A stretch of 64,000 nt of DNA. Source: Arthrobacter sp. Hiyo8 (GTDB lineage Bacteria > Actinomycetota > Actinomycetes > Actinomycetales > Micrococcaceae). The stretch covers positions 3,658,001 to 3,722,000 of the forward strand of contig AP014719.1 of the NCBI GenBank assembly GCA_001549895.1. Direction: 5' to 3'. Below are positions 42,458-51,611 of this stretch, one piece after another. How positions within the stretch are numbered: position 1 is the first letter of the stretch; each line of letters begins with the position of its first letter. A program made the position numbers and the translations under genes. Below the pieces are notes generated by a model. That model made no database searches. It saw only the letters and a program-made list of their open reading frames with translations, and had not been told where the DNA came from.

Positions 42458-42536
42458 GGTGAGCGAGCGTCCCGCGAAAGTGCCCTATAGGTGAGCGAGC
42501 GTTTCCCGAAAGGGGGCCATAGCTGAGCGAGGGTCA
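42458..42536 (-). repeat. 32-bp-period tandem repeat array B
   Basis: Three units, cores at 42459, 42491 and 42523, spaced 32 nt on the plus strand: GTGAGCGAGCGT twice and a worn CTGAGCGAGGGT. Spacers of 20 nt keep the GAAAG and ATAG positions seen in array A. Read on the fhs strand the worn core begins at the fhs stop codon, with one base shared. Confidence 0.9.
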
Positions 42537-44227
42537 GAAGAGACCCACCGGATTGCCGTGCTCATCGACGTCCATTCGCATCGCGGCGGGCTCCTTAGGT
42601 AAACCCGGCATCGTCATGACAGCACCCGTCAGCGCGACAATGAAGCCCGCCCCGGTCTTGGGAATCAGCTCGCGGACGTGCACCGTGAAACCCTTGGGGG
42701 CGCCCAACTGGGACGCGTCGTCAGTGAATGAATACTGCGTCTTTGCCATGCAAACGGGCATTCCGCTCCAGCCGTTTCTCCGGATGTCCGCGAGGCGCCT
42801 GAGCGCAGGGACGGAAAACTCCACACCGTCGGCACCATAGATTTCCTGCACGATCGTGCGGATCTTGTCCTCAACGGACAGGCCAAGGGGGTACAAGTGC
42901 CGGAAGTCCGACGGCGTTGCTGCCGCCACCGCCGCGGCGACCTTCGCCGCGAGCTCGTCACCGCCGTCGCCCCCTCCGCCGCGACCCACACATCCGCCAC
43001 CGCGGCCTGGACTCCTTCCTGGGCGCACCAAGCCAGCAGCCATTCGAGCTCTTCGCGTGTGTCCGTCGCGAACTTGTTGATTGCAACAACCGGTGTGACG
43101 CCAAACTTCTCGACATTGTGCACGTGCCGTTTCAAGTTCTCGACGCCGGCAGCGAGCGCCTCGACGTTGGGCTCCTTGAGCAGCTCCTTCGGAACGCCGC
43201 CCTGCATCTTGAGAGCCCTGATAGTCGCGACCACGACGACGGCGGACGGCGCCACGTCCGCGATGCGCGACTTGATGTCCATGTACTTTTCGGCACCGAG
43301 GTCGGCGCCGAATCCCGCTTCCGTGACCACAATGTCGGCGAGTTGTTGGGCCGTCCGTGTGGCGATGAGCGAGTTGCAGCCGTGGGCGATGTTGGCGAAC
43401 GGGCCACCGTGCACCAGGGCCGGCGTTCCCGCAATGGTCTGCACGAGATTCGGTTTGATGGCGTCCTTCAACAGCATGGTCAGGGCACCCTGGACGCCGA
43501 GATCGGCCACGGTCACCGGCTGGCGGTCATAGCTGTATCCGAAAGTGATCCGGCCGAGGCGCTCGCGGAGGTCATCCAAGTCCGTCGCGAGGCAGAAGAC
43601 GGCCATGATTTCGGAGGCGACGGTGATGTCGAATCCGTCTTGTCGCGGCACTCCTTGTGCGGGGCCGCCCAAGCCGATGATGATCTCGCGCAGCGAGCGG
43701 TCGTTCATATCGAGAACCCGTTTGAAGGTCATGCGGCGTGGATCAATGTTGAGCTCGTTGCCTTGGAAGATGTGGTTGTCCACGAGGGCCATCAGGGCAT
43801 TATTTGCCGAGGTGATCGCGTGGAAGTCGCCGGTGAAATGCAGGTTGATCTGGTCCATAGGGAGAACCTGCGAATAGCCGCCCCCGGTCGCACCTCCCTT
43901 CATGCCCAGGATCGGTCCAAGGGACGGTTCGCGTAGCGCGATCATCACGCGGTGACCGGCCCGCGCCAAAGAATCGGCGAGGCCTACCGTGGTTGTGGAC
44001 TTTCCCTCACCCGCCGGCGTCGGGGACATGGCGGAGACGAGGACTACCTTGCCCGCTCGTTTGGCATCCGGGAGACGGAGCTTGGCGGGATCGATTTTCG
44101 CCTTGAACCGGCCGTACAGTTCCAACGCGTCGACGTTGATCCCGGCATGCTCCGCGATCTCCTCGATGGGACGCATCGCCGCATTCTGGGCAATTTCAAG
44201 GTCGCTCAAGATCTTGTTTTCAGACAT
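42534..44227 (-). CDS. fhs: Formate-tetrahydrofolate ligase (one frameshift)
   Basis: Makes 10-formyl-tetrahydrofolate from formate, THF and ATP. The P-loop region [14 protein letters not shown] is near residue 69, followed by [27 protein letters not shown] and L-P-K-E-P-A-A follow. The frame breaks near 42990 in a G run. One G gives [12 protein letters not shown] and 564 aa. The start ATG 44227 is M-S-E-N-K. Repeat arrays sit at both ends of the gene. Confidence 0.94.
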
Positions 44228-44288
44228 CCTTGTCCTCAAATCCGTGCGGAACACTGTGCGCGACAATCTATCAGTCGTGTCCGCATAC

Positions 44289-44398
44289 GTGAGCGGGCGT
44301 CGTCGGGATTGCCTTCATTGGTGAGCGGGCGTCGCCGGGAGGGCGCACATTGGTGAGCGAGCGTCGTCGGGGAGGGCTTGTTTGTGAGCGGGGGTCTA
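44289..44398 (-). repeat. 32-bp-period tandem repeat array C
   Basis: Four units with cores at 44289, 44321, 44353 and 44384 (spacing 32, 32, 31). Cores on the plus strand are GTGAGCGGGCGT twice, GTGAGCGAGCGT and GTGAGCGGGGGT. The last core ends at 44395, and the mshA stop codon occupies 44396-44398, so on the mshA strand the array begins right at the stop. Confidence 0.92.
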
Positions 44399-45640
44399 GC
44401 TTGGGCGGACGAGGACAGCGCCGATGGCTGCGTGGTAGCTCTCGAGCGTGATGGCTGCCGTCCTGTGCCAGCCGAAGGCCTCCGCGTGCACGGCCGCGGC
44501 ACGGCCCATGTCTTCGCGGGTGCGGGGGTCGTCGTACAGGGCTTCGATGACGTCGGCCCAGCGAGCGGGATCGTGGCCGTCAACCAAAATACCCGTCCGG
44601 CCGTCGGCAACGGCGCGGGTCAGCCCACCCACGTTGGTGGCCACCACCGGAGTGCCGCAGGCCTGTGCTTCAAGGGCAACCAGCCCGAACGACTCGCTGA
44701 AGGAGGGCATCAGCACGACGTCGGCAGATCGGAACCAGCCCGCCAGCTTGGGCGCCTTGACCGGCGCGCGGTGCGTGACGACGTCGTCGAGCCCCGAGGC
44801 GGTGATGAAGGATTGCAGGTTGAAGTCCTTGGCGCCGCTCAAGGCGCCCAGGATGGTCAGTTCGAGGTCGATGTCCGGCCGCCTCTTGCGGAGGATGCCC
44901 GCAGCCTCGACGAATACTTGCGGGCCCTTGAGCCGCTGGATGCGTCCGGCGAAGAGCAGGTGGAAACTGCCGGGTCGCACGCCAAGCTCGGCGCGGGACC
45001 GGGCCCGGAACGCGGGAGTGAACACGGTCAGGTCAACACCGGGGGGAGCGATGTCGATGTGGTCGAAATCGGCGCTGTAGTGCGAAACGAGCTCCTGGGC
45101 TTCGGCGGGAGTGTTGGCCACGAGGCGCGTGGCTCCATCCACAATCCGCTGTTCGCCGTCTTCACGCAGGCGCGGTTCGGGCCGCTCGCCGGATTCGAGC
45201 ACCAGGTTCTTGACCTTCGCCATCGTGTGCATCGTGTGGATCAGCGGCACGTTCCACAATGCGGAGAGTTCGAGGCCCGCCACACCGGACACCCAGTAGT
45301 GGGAATGGATGGCGTCGTAACGGCCGTGCGGTTGCCGTTGCCGGATCCGCTCGACCTCGGCAACCATGGCGTGGAGGAGTTCGGGAAGTTCCTCCTTGGG
45401 CAGTTTCCGTGGCGGGCCCGCCAGGACGTTATGGACGCAGACGCCGGGACCGGGATGTTCGACGGCGGGCTGGCTGGCGGACGTCGAACGGGTGAAGATC
45501 TCTACCTCCACACCAAGATCTGCCAACGCCATGGCCAGCGCACGGACGTACACGTTCATGCCGCCGGCGTCGCCCGAACCCGGTTGTTCCATGGGGGACG
45601 TGTGGAGTGACAGGAAGGCCACGCGACGGATCAACGACAC
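44396..45640 (-). CDS. mshA: D-inositol-3-phosphate glycosyltransferase (mycothiol synthesis)
   Basis: Intact 414-aa GT4 enzyme joining GlcNAc to inositol-3-phosphate, the first step of mycothiol synthesis. It has H-T-S-P-M-E-Q-P-G-S-G-D-A-G-G-M-N-V-Y near the start, H-S-H-Y-W-V-S-G and H-T-M-H-T-M-A-K-V-K-N, F-A-G-R-I-Q-R-L-K-G-P and the E-S-F-G-L-V-A-L-E-A-Q-A nucleotide-sugar motif. GTG 45640 is chosen because AGGAGG lies 5 nt upstream. An acceptor source, ino1, is nearby. Confidence 0.95.
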   Translation of the reverse strand: MSLIRRVAFLSLHTSPMEQPGSGDAGGMNVYVRALAMALADLGVEVEIFTRSTSASQPAVEHPGPGVCVHNVLAGPPRKLPKEELPELLHAMVAEVERIRQRQPHGRYDAIHSHYWVSGVAGLELSALWNVPLIHTMHTMAKVKNLVLESGERPEPRLREDGEQRIVDGATRLVANTPAEAQELVSHYSADFDHIDIAPPGVDLTVFTPAFRARSRAELGVRPGSFHLLFAGRIQRLKGPQVFVEAAGILRKRRPDIDLELTILGALSGAKDFNLQSFITASGLDDVVTHRAPVKAPKLAGWFRSADVVLMPSFSESFGLVALEAQACGTPVVATNVGGLTRAVADGRTGILVDGHDPARWADVIEALYDDPRTREDMGRAAAVHAEAFGWHRTAAITLESYHAAIGAVLVRPS

Positions 45641-45775
45641 CGCTACCTCCTGTATCCAACGCAAATTCAACAAGTCCCGCAAAGTGAAAATCTCTGCGTC
45701 CCAGCGAAAACACTACTCCTGAGCTCCCTGGCATTGCAGTCGGCCCAACAGGGCCGGCACGGTAGCGACGGCTGG

Positions 45776-45781
45776 TACCGT
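45776..45781 (+). promoter_or_regulatory. Leaderless -10 element for the GNAT gene
   Basis: TACCGT, 7 nt before GTG 45789, with no ribosome-binding sequence between. Confidence 0.5.
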
Positions 45782-45788
45782 AACGGAC

Positions 45789-46318
45789 GTGAGCCACTCA
45801 AACAGCAAAGCAGGAACGCCGGCGGCCGCTGGCTACGAGATCCGGGCCGCCCGGGCAAGCGACTGGCCCGGGATCTGGGCTGTCCTGGAACCCGTGATCC
45901 GGGCCGGGGAGACCTTCACCTGGGACCGCGACACCACCGAAGAAGCCGCACGGAGCAAGTGGTTCAAGGAAGCGCCCGGGCTGACCTTCGTGGCAGTGCG
46001 CGACGGCGACGTGCTGGTACCGGTGAACTGCACGCCAACCAGGGTGGTGGCGGAAGCCACGTGGCCAACGCCGGCTATATGGTCCATGCCGATCACGGAG
46101 GGCAGGGAATCGCCCGGGCGCTCTGTGCCTATTCCTTGGTTGCCGCCCGGGACTCCGGGTTCAAGGCGATGCAGTTCAACGCTGTCGTCGAGAGCAACGT
46201 GCGCGCGGTAGGGCTCTGGCAGTCCATGGGCTTCCGTATCCTGGCGACCATCCCCGATGCCTTCCAGCACCCGACCCTCGGCTACGTCGGGCTGCATGTC
46301 ATGTACCAGGAGCTCTAA
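45789..46318 (+). CDS. GNAT-family N-acetyltransferase (one frameshift)
   Basis: Acetyl-CoA-dependent transferase, 176 aa after repair. The N-terminus Y-E-I-R-A-A-R-A-S-D-W-P and the acetyl-CoA loop G-Q-G-I-A-R-A-L, then V-V-E-S-N-V-R-A-V-G-L-W, are typical of GNAT. A one-base loss near 46017 (GCTGGTACC) is fixed by one G. The substrate is unknown. It lies divergent from mshA and ahead of a sugar kinase. Confidence 0.83.
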
Positions 46319-46345
46319 GAGCTTTGCACAATCGTGGCCGCGGCG

Positions 46346-46351
46346 TAGTCT
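46346..46351 (+). promoter_or_regulatory. Leaderless -10 element for the PfkB kinase gene
   Basis: TAGTCT, 7 nt before ATG 46359. Confidence 0.5.
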
Positions 46352-46358
46352 GCCGTGC

Positions 46359-47462
46359 ATGGACGCAACGCCCAGGATTGGATTCGACCCCCTCGCCGCT
46401 ATCCGGGGGAAGCGCGTGATGACGCGGCCGATTCAGCCTGCGATCTCCTGCTGACAGGGACTGTGTTCCAGGACATTATCTTTACCGGACTGGACCGCAG
46501 CCCTGAACCGGGGACCGAAGTGTGGAGCCAAGGCATGGGGACCTGCCCTGGCGGCGTGGCCAACCAAGCCATCGCGGCCGCCCGGCTTGGGCTGCGGACC
46601 AGCCTCGCGGCGGCTTTCGGGATGACGGATACGGGGACTTCAACTGGCGGATCCTGGAAAGCCAAGAGCATGTGGACCTTTCCCTGTCCAGGCGGTTCGA
46701 GGGCTGGCATTCCCCGGTTACGGTCTCCTTGTGCGTGGATCAGGATCGTTCCATGGTCACCCACGGACATCCCCCGCCCATGAGCGCCTCTGAACTGATC
46801 GGCGATCCGCCCAAGGCGCTCGCCGCCGTCGCGGATCTGGGCGAGGAGCCGGAGCCATGGATGCTGGCGGCGAGGAAAGCCGGCGTCAAACTCTTCGGCG
46901 ACGCCGGATGGGATCCGACCGGAGCGTGGTCGTCGAAGCGGCTGGACCAGCTCAGCAATTTCCACGCCTTCATGCCGAACCAACGCGAAGCAATGGCCTT
47001 CACCGGCAAGGACAACCCATGGTCTGCGCTCTACACACTTGCCGACCGCGTTCCGGTGGCTGTGGTGACTTTGGGAGCGCAGGGAGCCATGGCCGTGGAT
47101 TCCGAAACCGGTGAGGAGGAATGGGTGCCGTCCCTTCCCGTGACGGCGTACGACCCCACAGGAGCGGGCGACTGCTTCGGTGCGGCGTTTGTCGTGGGCT
47201 GCCTGGCCGGGTGGCCTTTGGGGGACCGGCTCCGTTTTGCCAATCTTTGCGCGTCGCTCGCGGTTCAGGAAGTGGGCGGCTCGCTGGCTGCGCCCGGTTG
47301 GGGAGACATCGCCGATTGGTGGCAGCGAGCCAACGCCCGGAGGGAGCGGCAGTCGAGCCAATGGCTCAAACGGTTCGCTTTCCTCGAGGACATTGTGGCG
47401 GATGTCCCGCCGGGGCCCAACGTCGTGCAACGGCCACGATCGCCCACAACTCCGACGCCTGA
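46359..47462 (+). CDS. PfkB/ribokinase-family carbohydrate kinase (three frameshifts)
   Basis: Phosphorylates a sugar or nucleoside. Near the N-terminus it has L-L-L-T-G-T-V-F-Q-D and the first PfkB motif region, G-M-G-T-C-P-G-G-V-A-N-Q-A-I-A-A-A-R-L-G. The catalytic C-terminal motif is D-P-T-G-A-G-D-C-F-G-A-A-F. Breaks lie near 46415, 46620 and 47415. With three bases added it reads 368 aa and ends at TGA 47462. Without the last repair the frame runs on to 47508. The substrate is not identifiable. Confidence 0.83.
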
Positions 47463-47505
47463 GCGGGCCCCACCCAGCCGGACAACCCGCGGGCCATGGC
47501 GGCAC

Positions 47506-47511
47506 TAGAAT
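47506..47511 (+). promoter_or_regulatory. Leaderless -10 element for alr
   Basis: TAGAAT, 7 nt before GTG 47519. Confidence 0.55.
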
Positions 47512-47518
47512 CGTGAGG

Positions 47519-48720
47519 GTGACTTACGAAGCAGCTGCCAGTTTCGAGCCCTCGACGACATCGGGTTCGGCAACGGTCCTCGAACGATCAGCCGTCATTG
47601 ACTTGGATGCCATCCGGCACAACGTACGCCAATTCGTGGCTATCGCCTCGCCCGCAAACGTCATGGCCGTGGTCAAGGCCGACGCCTATGGGCACGGCGC
47701 GGTGCAGGTGGCGCGGGCGGCCCTGGAAGCCGGCGCCCGATGGCTTGGCGTTGCCCATATTTCGGAGGCTTTGGCGCTTCGCGCTGCTGGAATCGATGCC
47801 CCCATGCTGGCCTGGTTGCACACCACCCAAAGCAACTTCCAGGCGGCGGTTGCCGCCGGCGTCGACGTCGGGATTTCGGGCTGGGAGCTGGACGCGGTGG
47901 TCGCGGCGGCACGCGAACAGGAACGGCCGGCACGTATCCACCTCAAGGTTGATACCGGCTTGGGCCGCAACGGCTCCACCATCGCCCAATGGGACAAAGT
48001 GGTGAGCCAGGCCATGGAGTACCAGGACGAGGGCTCCTGCGCGTGGTGGGCATCTTCTCGCACTTGGCCGTGGCCGACGAACCCACCGTCCCGAGACCGA
48101 TGAGCAGTTGGCAGCATTCCGGGAGGCGATTGCCGTGGCCGAGGACGCCGGAGTGGACACCGAAGTCCGGCACCTGGCCAACACTCCCGCCACGCTTTCA
48201 CGCCCGGATGCCCACTTCGACCTCGTCCGCGTGGGGCTCGGGCTTTACGGGCTGTCCCCTTTCGAAGGACAAAACTCCGCGGAACTTGGCCTGCGCCCCG
48301 CCATGACGGTGCGCACCCTCGTTTCCAACTGCAAGCGCGTGTCCGAAGGCCAAGGGGTGTCCTACGGACTCAACTACCGGACGTCCAGCGAGAGCGCCTT
48401 GGCCTGATCCCGCTCGGATACGCCGACGGCGTGCCGCGCGTCGCCACCGGCGGACCGGTACGGGTCAACGGCGTCAACTACCCGGTGGTGGGCCGGATCG
48501 CCATGGACCAGATGGTCATCGACCTTGGGAATGCAGTGACGGACGAAGCCGGCTGGTTGGGTGCCGAAGCCGTCATGTTCGGTGACGGCGCCGACGGCGG
48601 CCCGACGGCGGACGACTGGGCCGCCGCCGCCGGAACCAACAACTATGAGATTGTCACCCGTGTCAGCCCACGCGTGCCGCGCATCTATATCAATGAGACC
48701 CCGGGGCGGATGCCCGGTGA
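47519..48720 (+). CDS. alr: Alanine racemase (about four frameshifts)
   Basis: PLP enzyme making D-alanine for the cell wall. The PLP lysine is in V-V-K-A-D-A-Y-G-H-G-A near residue 50. H-L-K-V-D-T-G-L-G-R-N-G and, after shifts near 48030, 48100 and 48405, P-L-G-Y-A-D-G-V-P-R and V-G-R-I-A-M-D-Q follow. As written the last frame runs straight into tsaE. One added G near 48705 would end the protein at I-N-E-T-P-G-A-D-A-R with TGA 48718-48720 (401 aa). The start GTG 47519 looks leaderless. Confidence 0.92.
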
Positions 48721-49318
48721 GCGGGCCTCGATTGACAAGACCCCGTTGAGCGAGGCCTTGTGGGAACGCACGGTCAAGGTCGCGACGGCGGAGCGGACAC
48801 ACGCTTTGGGCTCGGCGCTCGCCGGGTCCTTGAGCCCGGTGACCTGCTGGTCCTGACAGGCGAACTTGGTGCTGGCAAGACCACCTTCACCCAGGGACTC
48901 GGCGAAGGACTGGGCGTCCGTGCCGGCGTCATCTCGCCCACGTTTGTCCTGGTACGTATCCACCCGAACTTGCCGGACGGGCCGCGGCCGGGTGGTCCCG
49001 ATCTGGTCCACGTTGATGCTTACCGGCTTGCCTCCGCCGCGGAAATCGACGACATCGACCTTGAAAACACCATGGACAACTCCGTGACAGTGGTCGAGTG
49101 GGGCGCGAGCGCGTCGAACACCTTTCGGATAGTCGCCTGGACGTCGAGATGCACCGGACGGCGGGCGGCGCGGAAGGGCTGCAACCCGCCCGGAGGCCGG
49201 CCAGGACGCCGTGCTGGACTTCGATCCGGAGGACGACGACGAACCGCGCACCATCGTTTTCCGCGGCTTTGGCCCTCGGTGGAGCACGGTGCCGGAAATA
49301 CTGGAGGAGAACGCCTGA
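48717..49318 (+). CDS. tsaE: tRNA t6A synthesis ATPase TsaE (several frameshifts)
   Basis: Small ATPase needed for threonylcarbamoyladenosine in tRNA. The P-loop L-T-G-E-L-G-A-G-K-T-T-F is clear, then S-P-T-F-V-L-V and V-H-V-D-A-Y-R-L and V-V-E-W-G. Four added bases reconnect the parts (about 201 aa). The proposed start GTG 48717 overlaps the proposed alr stop (GTGA). An in-frame TTG at 48746 is an alternative. The stop TGA overlaps the tsaB ATG (TGATG). Confidence 0.88.
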
Positions 49319-49987
49319 TGCTGATTTTGGCCATTGATACTTCGGCCGTGGCGAGTGCGGCACTCATCTCGGACGATGCCATGGAAGGCGTGGTGGAGTC
49401 CTTCGCCACCGAGGACACCCGCAGCCATGCCGAGGTCCTGGCGCCCGGCATTGAGAAACTCCTGGCCGACGCCGGAGTAGGTGGCGCGGACATCGACCTC
49501 ATCGTCACCGGCGTTGGCCCGGACCATTCACCGGGCTTCGTTCAGGGATTGCAACCGCCCGCACCTTGGCATTTGCGTGGAACAAGCCGCTATTCGGACT
49601 CATGAGCCTGGACGCGATCGCTTTGGAAGTGGCCGAATCAACGGAAGCACAGGCTGAGTTCCTCGTTGCCACGGACGCCCGTCGCAAGGAGGTCTACTGG
49701 GCGCGCTACACGCTCAACGATGGCCAGCTCCCGCAACTCGTGGACGGTCCGCACGTCGGTTTCGCCTCGGAGTTGCCCGATCTCCCGGTCTTCGGTGCCG
49801 GCGGCGGCATCTACGCGGACGTCGTCAACGCGAACGAGGAATTCAGCGCCACCCAGCCCGACGCCGCGTCGCTTGGCCAGTTCGCCATGGCACTCCTGTT
49901 GGCCGGCGCGGAACTGCCCGATTCCACGCCCTTGTATTTGCGGGAATCCGACGCCCAAGTGCCGGCCCTAGGAAGCGTGCCCTGTGA
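49318..49987 (+). CDS. tsaB: tRNA t6A synthesis protein TsaB (two frameshifts)
   Basis: Inactive ASKHA partner of TsaD. It starts I-L-A-I-D-T-S and keeps R-S-H-A-E-V-L-A-P. Adding one G near 49521 restores G-V-G-P-G-P-F-T-G-L-R-S-G, and adding one C near 49972 gives the end Q-V-P-A-P-R-K-R-A-L and TGA 49985-49987 (223 aa). That stop overlaps the rimI GTG (GTGA). It is the third gene of the alr-tsaE-tsaB-rimI-tsaD run. Confidence 0.92.
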
Positions 49988-50472
49988 ACCACTCATATCA
50001 GTTCAAGCTCGAGGGCGTGACCTTGCGCGACATGACCGCCAACGACGTCACGGCGGTCGAGGTCCTGGAGCGCCGGCTCTTCCCGGTGGACGCGTGGCCG
50101 ATGCAGATGTTCTTCGACGAACTCGCCCAGATTGATACCCGCCGCTACGTAGTGGCCGAAGCCGGCGGCCAGATTGTGGCCTACGCCGGGCTCATGTGCA
50201 TTGAGCCGATCGCGGACGTCCAGACGATCGCCGTCGTTCCTGAATTCGAAGGCAGGGGAATCGGCTCGGCCATCCTCACGGAACTGATCGAAGAGGCCCG
50301 ACGGCGTGGCGCTGTGGAAGTGCTCCTGGAGGTCCGTGCCGACAATCCACGAGCGCAGGCACTGTACGTGCGGTTCGGCTTCGAGCAGATCCACGTCCGA
50401 CGGCGGTACTACCGCGACGGCACGGACGCCCTCATCATGAGGCTCACACTGACTGAAGGAACACCGGAATGA
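49984..50472 (+). CDS. rimI: Ribosomal protein S18-alanine N-acetyltransferase
   Basis: Intact 162-aa GNAT enzyme that acetylates the N-terminus of S18. It has [18 protein letters not shown] (acetyl-CoA loop) and [13 protein letters not shown], then [14 protein letters not shown], the RimI hallmark. GTG 49984 overlaps the tsaB stop. The ATGA overlap with tsaD at the end indicates coupling. Confidence 0.94.
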   Translation: MNHSYQFKLEGVTLRDMTANDVTAVEVLERRLFPVDAWPMQMFFDELAQIDTRRYVVAEAGGQIVAYAGLMCIEPIADVQTIAVVPEFEGRGIGSAILTELIEEARRRGAVEVLLEVRADNPRAQALYVRFGFEQIHVRRRYYRDGTDALIMRLTLTEGTPE

Positions 50473-51577
50473 ACCGCTCCCACACTATCCAGCCGCTCGT
50501 GCTGGGGATCGAGTCTTCCTGCGACGAAACCGGCGTCGGGATTGTCCGCGGAACCACGCTGCTGACCAACACCGTGTCCTCTTCGATGGATGAGCACGTC
50601 CGTTTTGGCGGTGTCATTCCGGAGATCGCTTCCCGTGCCCACCTGGACGCTTTTGTTCCCACGCTGCAGGAAGCTTTGCACGAGGCAGGGGTAGCGCTGG
50701 ACGATATCGATGCCATTGCCGTAACGTCCGGACCCGGATTGGCCGGCGCGCTCATGGTGGGTGTCTGCGCGGCCAAGGCCCTCTCTGTTGCCACGGGCAA
50801 GCCGCTCTACGCGATCAACCACTTGGTGGCGCATGTCGGCGTCGGGCTCCTTGACGGGGCCGCCGGCGGTGGCACCGGGGGACTCTCGGCGGCCGGCTGC
50901 CCGAAAACCTCGGTGCGTTGCTGGTTTCCGGCGGGCACACGGAAATCCTGCGCATCCGCAGCATCACCGACGACGTCGAGATGCTCGGCTCCACCATCGA
51001 CGACGCCGCAGGCGAGGCTTATGACAAAGTGGCCAGGCTCCTGGGCCTTGGCTACCCAGGCGGACCGGCCATCGACAAACTCGCCAAGCAAGGCAACGCC
51101 AAGGCCATCCGCTTCCCGCGCGGCCTGACGCAACCCAAGTACATGGGAACCGCGGAGGAACCCGGACCGCATCGCTACGATTGGTCCTTCAGCGGGCTCA
51201 AGACCGCCGTCGCGCGCTGCGTTGAACAATTCGAAGCGCGCGGTGAGGAGGTTCCCACCGCCGACATCGCCGCTGCATTCCAGGAAGCGGTGGTGGACGT
51301 CATCACGTCCAAGGCTGTGCTGGCCTGCAAGGAGAACGGCATCACGGATCTGCTGCTCGGCGGCGGCGTCGCAGCCAACTCCCGGCTCCGTGAGCTGACA
51401 GGGCAACGTTGCAGCTCCGCCGGGATCACGCTGCATGTGCCGCCACTGCCATTGTGCACCGACAACGGCGCCATGGTGGCGGCCTTGGGCTCGCAGCTCA
51501 TCATGGCGGGAATCGCGCCCAGCGGCGTCGCGTTCGCTCCGGATTCCTCCCTGCCGGTGACTACCGTTTCGGTGTAG
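50469..51577 (+). CDS. tsaD: tRNA N6-threonylcarbamoyltransferase TsaD (one frameshift)
   Basis: Catalytic subunit of t6A synthesis. It has [13 protein letters not shown] near the start, the metal site N-H-L-V-A-H (H-x3-H), V-S-G-G-H-T-E and [21 protein letters not shown] and C-T-D-N-G-A-M-V-A follow. The frame breaks near 50890. One base gives 369 aa. ATG overlaps the rimI stop (ATGA). Confidence 0.95.
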
Positions 51578-51611
51578 GCGCGGGAATCCGTCTCGAGGTT
51601 AGCCGGCAACG

